Assembly: GCA_026214975.1 (NCBI GenBank)
Contig: CM047805.1
Location: 190,597,620-190,661,619 of the forward strand
Direction of reading: 5' to 3'
Source of the DNA: Gentiana macrophylla
Taxonomy: Eukaryota; Streptophyta; Magnoliopsida; Gentianales; Gentianaceae
DNA: 64,000 nt
The position numbers were made by a program, and so were the translations under genes. The notes under the pieces are model-generated. The model saw only the letters and a list, made by a program, of their open reading frames with translations. It did not search any database and was not told the origin of the DNA. Positions 58,442-64,000 of the stretch are shown here, in pieces (within the stretch, counting starts at the first letter, position 1; every line of letters begins with the position of its first letter).

Positions 58442-58619
58442 AATTTTTTTTGGACAGATTCAACATTTCAGCCAGTGAAGAAGGATTTAAAAACACATAA
58501 GATTCGTTGCATAAAAGTGATCTTCAACAGCTTAAGCGTTTATAAAAGTCTTTAGGGAAGGCATTTGCACAAAGAAACGAAAATGACGAACAAGCAAAGT
58601 GAAGGCAGAGAGGTATAAA

Positions 58620-58703
58620 GGCTCAGAAGGATCCATTGGTTTTCTAAATCATACAAAAACAACTTTCCCTTCAGAAAATAGGTAGTTTTTCAACATCATC
58701 GCC
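58620..58703 (-). ncRNA. Box C/D snoRNA, distal copy (18S rRNA guide, snoR41Y-like)
   Basis: The minus strand gives a terminal stem GGC/GCC, box C GATGATGT (58700-58693), box D' CTGA (58674-58671), a C'-like TGATT (about 58651-58647) and box D CTGA (58626-58623). The 11 nt CCAATGGATCC two bases before box D are complementary to the 18S rRNA stretch GGATCCATTGG. By the D+5 rule the target is the A of GGAUCC. From memory, yeast snR41, human U62 and plant snoR41Y guide the equivalent site. Length 84 nt fits the class. It is a tandem copy of 59081-59164. Confidence 0.8.
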
Positions 58704-59080
58704 GCATCATTCCTCCCCGATCTAATATGCTAATGCACACAAAAACAGGAACACCGAAAGTAAAAAAAAATCAAGAAAAGAATAAGAACATGCGTAGGGT
58801 CTCGCATAAGGATGTAAAATGCACAAGATCTGTTGTGGAAAATCTGCATTCAACAAAAGAGCAACTATATTTTGAAGTAAGAAATGCAAAAGAACAAATA
58901 CATTTATAGCTTAAAAATAGATACTTCAAATCCAAAGCAAACAAGCGATCTGTTTTAACACATACCTCTACTATCTCTAATATGTAGAAATTTGTCAAAA
59001 ATAACAGGCTTCCAAAAAGACAATAAGACAAAAAATATGGAAAATGACGCACAAGCAAACTGAAGGCGGAGAGGTACAGA

Positions 59081-59164
59081 GGCTCAGAAGGATCCATTGG
59101 TTTTATTAATCATTACAAGAAAACTTTTCCTTCAGAAAATAGGTAGTTTTTCAGCATCATTGCC
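59081..59164 (-). ncRNA. Box C/D snoRNA, proximal copy (18S rRNA guide, snoR41Y-like)
   Basis: It has the same architecture: stem GGC (59164-59162)/GCC (59083-59081), box C ATGATGC (59160-59154), D' CTGA (59135-59132), C' ATGATTA (59113-59107), D CTGA (59087-59084). The D guide CCAATGGATCC and the D'-adjacent AAAACTACCTATTTT are identical to the distal copy, while the connecting sequences differ by several substitutions. That pattern, with conserved boxes and guides and free spacers, is what selection on a snoRNA produces. A short open frame here (MDPSEPLYLSAF) is incidental. Confidence 0.82.
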
Positions 59165-59473
59165 GTCATTCCTCCCACATCAACTACGCTAAATAACGCA
59201 CACAAAAAATGTAAACACCAAAACACAAAAACAAGGAAAAGGATAGCAACATGCGCAGGGTCTCACAGAAGTAAGTAAAGACACAAAAGAGCTGTTGCGG
59301 GAAATCTGCATACGACAGAAAGAGCATATGCAAGACTTCGACTTGAGGGAATTCAGCGAGTCTATACTGCAGCTACATTTTGATGTAAGCAATGCAAAAT
59401 AACATATGCATAGAGCTAATCAACAGAAACTAAAAACACAACTTTTCGAATTTAAAAGAATCAGCATCCTTAC

Positions 59474-59575
59474 CCCTGGTTGCTGCTAGAAGATGTCACC
59501 GAACTCAGAGAGAAGTGTTCTGAGTTGAGATACGACGGCTGCCGCCTGAGCAATGTAAAACCCTAGTCGTTAATG
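59474..59575 (-). ncRNA. Probable leader exon of the snoRNA host transcript
   Basis: Downstream of the TATA box, a non-coding segment ends AACCAGGG before a GTAAGG donor (59473-59468 on the minus strand). It has no long reading frame. The snoRNAs lie beyond this donor, so they may be intronic or released from a polycistronic precursor. Confidence 0.45.
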
Positions 59576-59655
59576 TCATCGAAACAATAACCTGCAGGCG
59601 GTTTATAGGCATCGATCATGGGCCTGTAAGCATTGTAGTTTAAGCTGGAGGCCCA
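59558..59655 (-). promoter_or_regulatory. Site II / TATA / telo-box promoter of the snoRNA locus
   Basis: Two Site II elements are present: GGCCCA at 59650-59655 and TGGGCC at 59619-59624. A TATA-like CTATAAAC on the minus strand (59609-59601) and a telo-box AAACCCTAG (59558-59566) follow. This combination and order is the known hallmark of plant snoRNA and ribosomal-protein gene promoters. It drives the minus strand toward both snoRNAs. Confidence 0.75.
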
Positions 59656-62487
59656 TTTTCAGAAAGAAAAAACTGAGGCCTATCGAACGGTATCAGTTTG
59701 AAACAAATTTAGGGCAGTTGACATCACACTTTCATTTTACACCATGTTTACTTTTCCAAAAAAAAAAAAAAAAAAAAAAAAAACCACCCTTATTAACGTT
59801 ATTTTTCTTTTACATTACGCCGGTTAAATTAACGTTCAAAGTCAAGAGTATGTCACCTGCACTGATGTCTCTTTCATATAAAAAACGTCGGAATCAGTGA
59901 CGTTCACATCGTCACTGAGCTAATGTTCTTAAATGTGTGGTGGTGAAAATAGTTTCATGGTGCCAATAGGAACCTCCCCAAAATTATAGCAGTGAGTCTG
60001 AGTGCTAACCGACTTTAAGTACTGCAGTAAAAACAATATGATGTCACCAGAGGTGTAAACGACACAAACTATTGTTGTACATGAACAAACTTGTTTGTTT
60101 AATAAACAAACTTAATCTTATGCTTGAATATTCATGAATCTATTGCTCAACCTCGAACCGTGCTTAAATCGGATCACCCCCTCTCATAAAACTTTTGCCG
60201 ATGTTTAGCAACTTCCGGTGTCCGCAAAGTAACTTGATCTCTAATATGGTAGAATTAATATGTTAAATCAGCTGAGAATGATGGTCAGTTGAGCAGGTGT
60301 TTCAATTATGTGAAAGTCAGCTGGTGAAGTCATATGAGGTTTGCTGAGTACAACTGAGTTCTACATCTGTGCTGGTTGGTTACTCAGTTGACCATCGGGC
60401 CTTGACCCATAATCCTACTTGGTTTTTCAAAATTAATACTTATACATTCACAATACAATGTGTTGTTCTCGATCCCCGACCCGTGACCCAAAATTCCTGC
60501 AGCCGCCCCTGCTGTCAGCTGAAGTTGGGGTCCACATATGGGGTATTTATGACAGTTCAGACAAAGATCCTACGGCAGCTAGGGTTTAGGGAATTGTGCC
60601 TATAAATAACAATGTTTGTAATCAATGTAAAGTATGAAAAACCCATATATTTATGTGCATAGTAAAATATCTCATCTTCTGTCCCTGAAATAGTCGTATG
60701 CTTGCCGTAAAACCACGTTAAATTTCTATGTTCTTTTTTGTTTTTGTGTTTATCAATTTCCGCCATTATTTACTGTTAGATTGGTCATGTTTTATCTTTC
60801 TTGGAGTGCAAATTTCTCATATGTGTTTTAAAATCCACCTTCAAGTGTGAAATGACAAATGTGTTGAATGTTTAATTTGTTTTTCAACTTGTATCACCTG
60901 GATAGTTGAGGCTGAAAATTATAAGAAGATTAATAGAGACAAGGGTGTGAAAACATGTTTGAGTTTGATGTTATCAAACAAACAAACATGAACAGGAGTT
61001 TATATGAGGAGAGACTGATTTTATTTGCGTCTTTGTTCGTCAAGAGACCTGTAACTGTAGCCTATTTCTTATATATATGCTCTCAATAAGTAAGTAGAGA
61101 AATGGCATTTTCTCGCTTTTTTACGTACAGAGGAAGGGGCATAAGTTTCCAGCTCCAGACAATTCACCTCCTGTAATCATTCATCGCGATAGGAGCAATA
61201 AATATACTGCCACAAACCATCGTAGTTTGGGCAATAAGATGCTTACCTAAATGGACTTAACAACATATTCACATCATCTCACCATAATCCTTGAGGCAAA
61301 GTTTCATCACCAAACACAATTTTATTTTTTTTAACGATCACAAAACTATTCCGCAAGGGACACATACAAGACATAAGCAACAACAATCTTCGATGTATGT
61401 ATGGAGCTTGAACCAAAATACGGCTGCAGTTGTTGAGCTTAACCCACATAAAAGAAAATAGAAGAAGAAGAAAAAGAAATGAATTTATTACGAGAGAAGA
61501 TCATAAACGAAAGAGAAGCAATACCAGAATTAGCAAGAATAGCATTCTATGTGGTGTATTTGTCAGCTAAGACATATACTTGCAAGCAAAACAGCCTTGT
61601 GTCCCTATTTACTTGCATAAAATTTGTCCCATTTCAATCAATGTTTTCCAAAGAGACATGATTAGGTTTACATGAGGACAAATGAATAGGCGGGCGCACA
61701 ATGATGAAACTCGTCGAACCGGCTACCAATTTACGAGCGCTAAAGAAAAAAGGCACGACTCATTATTAGCAAGCATGCATGTTGATTTTTAGTTACTGCT
61801 CATGTTACTGCAAAAAGAAATCCAACTCACAATTTCTCAGAGCAAGCCCCAAGGGTTATAGGGTTTAGGGTTTATAGACCAAGGAGTCCACCTTCCGATA
61901 AGATAGTATCGTGCGTTGTCACTAACCAAGTTTTCCAGTAAGCCAAAAGGATAACCCAGACAAACCAATAAGTTGTTGGCTTATTATGCCTTCACAAAAT
62001 CCATAAAAGAGCAGGCAGTCATTGATGGAACTAAGACAACTACGAGCCATTGAGCTCAAGTTTGCTACCCATGGTATTATTACAAACTAAGATGAGATTG
62101 TGGATGAATCATGCAGTAATTAGGAGCTCATCCCCTAGGGTGACTGAAGGTGCCCTTTACGATTACCATAAAACCAAACTCCTACACAGACACACACAAG
62201 AAAAGAAAAGGATACAGATATTGCTAATAAAGGCCATAACCAAGAAAACTATTATATTATTCACTTCACTTGAAGTGCACACAATGTAGTAAACTAAATG
62301 ACAGAAAGTTAGATCAGGGAATAATTCTATAAAATGATGTATTGCTGAAAACTTACTCCTATATAAGCCGTCACACAAGTTATACTTCTAGTATAACTTT
62401 ACAGTATATTTAGAAGGGCAATGGAAATGCCCTTCTTGTTCATAAATGATAAGGAGGATTCTCACGCTCACTCTTGTTGCCGTGGTC
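59656..62487. other. Intergenic region without a recognised gene
   Basis: It contains a poly(A) run (59757-59782), a segment rich in AACAAACTTGTTTG (60080-60120), and a stretch with TCGATCCCCGACCCGTG and CTGCAGCCGCCCCTG (60470-60515) that looks like a decayed transposon. Positions 62400-62487 are probably the 3' UTR of the following gene fragment. Short reading frames here have no recognisable similarity. Confidence 0.6.
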
Positions 62488-62840
62488 TCACATGTCAATG
62501 TTGATTCGAGAGAGAACCTCGGCTATTAAGGGTTTGGCATTCTCTTCCCATTCAGTAGCCCATTGTATTGAAGCTCTCCTTTCTAATACCCATTTCTTTA
62601 ATGAAGTTAACTCATTATTTTCACTTGGGAAACCTTTAAACAACATCATGAGTTGATCAGCAAGTTCAGAAGACAATGAGAAAAGAAGGCCCGTATTGTT
62701 AACTTCAACAAGCTCCTCGATGCAAGAATAGGAAACAACACATACTGGCAGACCACAACCAAACATGTCCATGACCTTCATAGGAAGATCGAGCACGGAT
62801 GAGGAAGTATGGAGGCATACACCTAGATCAGCAGATTGTG
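62488..62840 (-). pseudogene. C-terminal fragment of a TURAN/ALG1-type beta-mannosyltransferase
   Basis: The minus-strand frame reads SADLGVCLHTSSSVLDLPMK, VMDMFGCGLPVCVVSYSCIE, ELV, then a GLLFSLSSELADQLMMLFKG segment and WATEWEENAKPLIAEVLSRI, with stop TGA at 62490-62488. This is the conserved C-terminal part of the plant TURAN/ALG1 family (GT33), which adds the first mannose to dolichol-linked chitobiose at the ER; the aspartate-rich DLP and the CIEEL region are typical. Homology starts at SADLG near 62840 with no AG acceptor, and upstream is unrelated AT-rich DNA. It is therefore a truncated 3' copy, or the last exon of a gene broken by an insertion. The frame itself is intact. Confidence 0.8.
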
Positions 62841-64000
62841 ATTTCACTCACGGGTTTTGTCGATTGTGATTTCATTCCACCCCATTCTATCCATTTTCTA
62901 AGGGTCATTCTATTCAATTTTTTGGTGAGAGATCCATCCTATTCATTTTTGAAAGCAACGAAAATGGATTTTTTCTTCTTCATTTCATTAGAATCAAATT
63001 TAATTTAATTTCAGTACCTTATAATTTTATCCGAACATCGGAATAAAATGAAACCTATTTCATTCAATTACCGTGAGACAAGCCAGTCATAAATGTTATA
63101 TATCTTATGTGTAATTTTTATTTTATTTTTAGCCAAATATTTATTTATCTTTTTTTTCTTTCCAGGGAGATAAAATAGCAGCAACATATAACTCACACTC
63201 ATACACATTTTGTTTATATCCGAACATCGGACTGAAATGAAACCTATTTCATTCGTTATATATCTTACATGTAATTTTTATTTTATTTTATAGCAAAAAT
63301 ATAATTATCTTTTTTTCACGGACTCGAGATATGCACTTCCTCAGGAATGAAAAAAAAAAAGATCCACTTTCATTTTGGTTTGGTGTTTTGACATAAATTC
63401 ATCTTGACTCATCCGATCTTTCAATCAAATCTTCCTTTTTAAGGATTGAAACAAAAATATCCTTATCTAAATGAACAAGAATAGAAATTTATCCAACTTA
63501 CACATAGTTTATCCTCATTTAATTTATAATTTTCTTAATATATAGTAAAACATATCATTGTTACTCTATAATTTATTAATCACAATACATGATATTTATA
63601 ATTTTCTGAATATATGTGGTTTATTCATATTCAATTCAAGGTAAAAGACCTTATAATTGTAACTTAGATATCAATTTTCTAAATGAAAAGATGGTCCATC
63701 ATCATATTAATAGATAATAGATGGCATAAAGCATGATAACTATATTTTTGGACATTGATTTGTTTAAGTTAATTTTTATTCTCTGAATGAAATTTTGTTT
63801 GGATTACATCCAGTTTTGTATCGAATAAAGTGAACGTTAGGTATTGAGATGGAAAAAAAAGAAAAATTTGTATTTGGATTGAATGGAACAAAAGAATACA
63901 CACTGGTTTTTCCTCTCTAAAAAAAGAAACAAAAAAGTTGCAGAGGTTTTGAGCTTATGGTTTGTTTCTTAGGAACCCCCAAAGTTCATTGGGTTGGTGA
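62841..64000. other. AT-rich flank with a short tandem duplication
   Basis: GATTGTGATTTCA occurs at 62836-62848 and 62861-62873, right at the break of the gene fragment. CCGAACATCGGA..AAATGAAACCTATTTCATTC occurs at 63031 and 63221, starting an approximately 130-bp block repeated with a 189-bp offset. No gene is supported; the last bases (63960-64000) could hold a splice acceptor and exon start, but too little is visible. Confidence 0.55.

Larger units (their letters stand above)
58582..59345 (-). repeat. Tandem duplication of about 460 bp carrying the snoRNAs
   Basis: The blocks 58582-58890 and 59042-59345 align along their length. Shared sequence includes AAGCAAA.TGAAGGC, AGGCTCAGAAGGATCCATTGG, GAAAATAGGTAGTTTTTCA, ACATGCG.AGGGTCTC and TGTTG.GG.AAATCTGCAT. 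Divergence outside the snoRNA boxes is substantial, so the duplication is old. Confidence 0.85.

Noticed and set aside
58771..59097. Protein gene starting MDPSEPLYLSAF
   Set aside because: The start lies within the snoRNA guide region; the frame is not kept in the duplicate and the conserved bases are the snoRNA boxes, not codons.
60420..60580. Specific transposon family call for the CTGCAGCCGCCCCTG region
   Set aside because: The phrase is familiar from plant repeats but no ends or domains are visible, so no family is assigned.
63960..64000. Plus-strand exon start after TTTCTTAG
   Set aside because: A splice-acceptor-like sequence with about 30 bases following is too little to support a gene.

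Overview
The window is a repeat-dominated stretch of a plant nuclear genome, probably eudicot. The evidence is spliced introns, a GPN1/QQT2-type GTPase gene, Ty1/copia and Ty3-like LTR elements with iMet and tRNA-Asp primer sites, a CACTA transposon, a Helitron end, and a snoRNA locus with a plant telo-box/Site II promoter. Most long reading frames are not independent genes. They are exons of repeated loci, antisense shadows or low-complexity sequence.

Positions 1-58200 hold a degenerate tandem array. The repeated unit is about 10.9 kb once later insertions are removed. In plus-strand order each unit holds: the minus-strand GPN1 gene (C-terminal exon first); a short GAGCCGAGC-rich inverted-repeat element upstream of its first exon; a 5' portion of a CACTA element (truncated minus-strand Tnp2 transposase, 72-bp minisatellite, GACGAC subterminal palindromes, CACTA terminus); an unidentified 66-codon reading frame; and a spacer with a strong hairpin leading to the next GPN1 3' end. 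I count five GPN1 copies: A (exons 1-3), B (all six, exon 1 separated by a Copia element), C (exons 4-6), D (all six, exon 4 split by a solo LTR), E (all six, 5' UTR exon deleted).

Each unit carries private insertions, so these postdate the duplications: an LTR of a tRNA-Asp-primed element entering from the left edge (1-1821); a 3.5-kb solo LTR (4689-8161); a 9.5-kb Copia element with TATTG target duplications (17383-26866); a solo LTR with ACTAT duplications (34241-35756); a Helitron 3' end (38927-38930); and a 2.2-kb solo LTR (43551-45777).

Positions 58442-64000 leave the array. They hold a minus-strand locus with two tandem 84-nt box C/D snoRNAs (58620-58703, 59081-59164) that carry a guide complementary to 18S rRNA, preceded by a Site II/TATA/telo-box promoter. 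A 3' terminal fragment of a TURAN/ALG1-type glycosyltransferase gene (62488-62840, minus strand) and AT-rich sequence follow.

Differences between repeat copies cluster at CAG/CTG/CCGG (CHG) sites and recur as the same substitution (for example CAGC to CAAAGA). Many apparent frame breaks fall there, so they may be sequencing errors at methylated sites and not real mutations.
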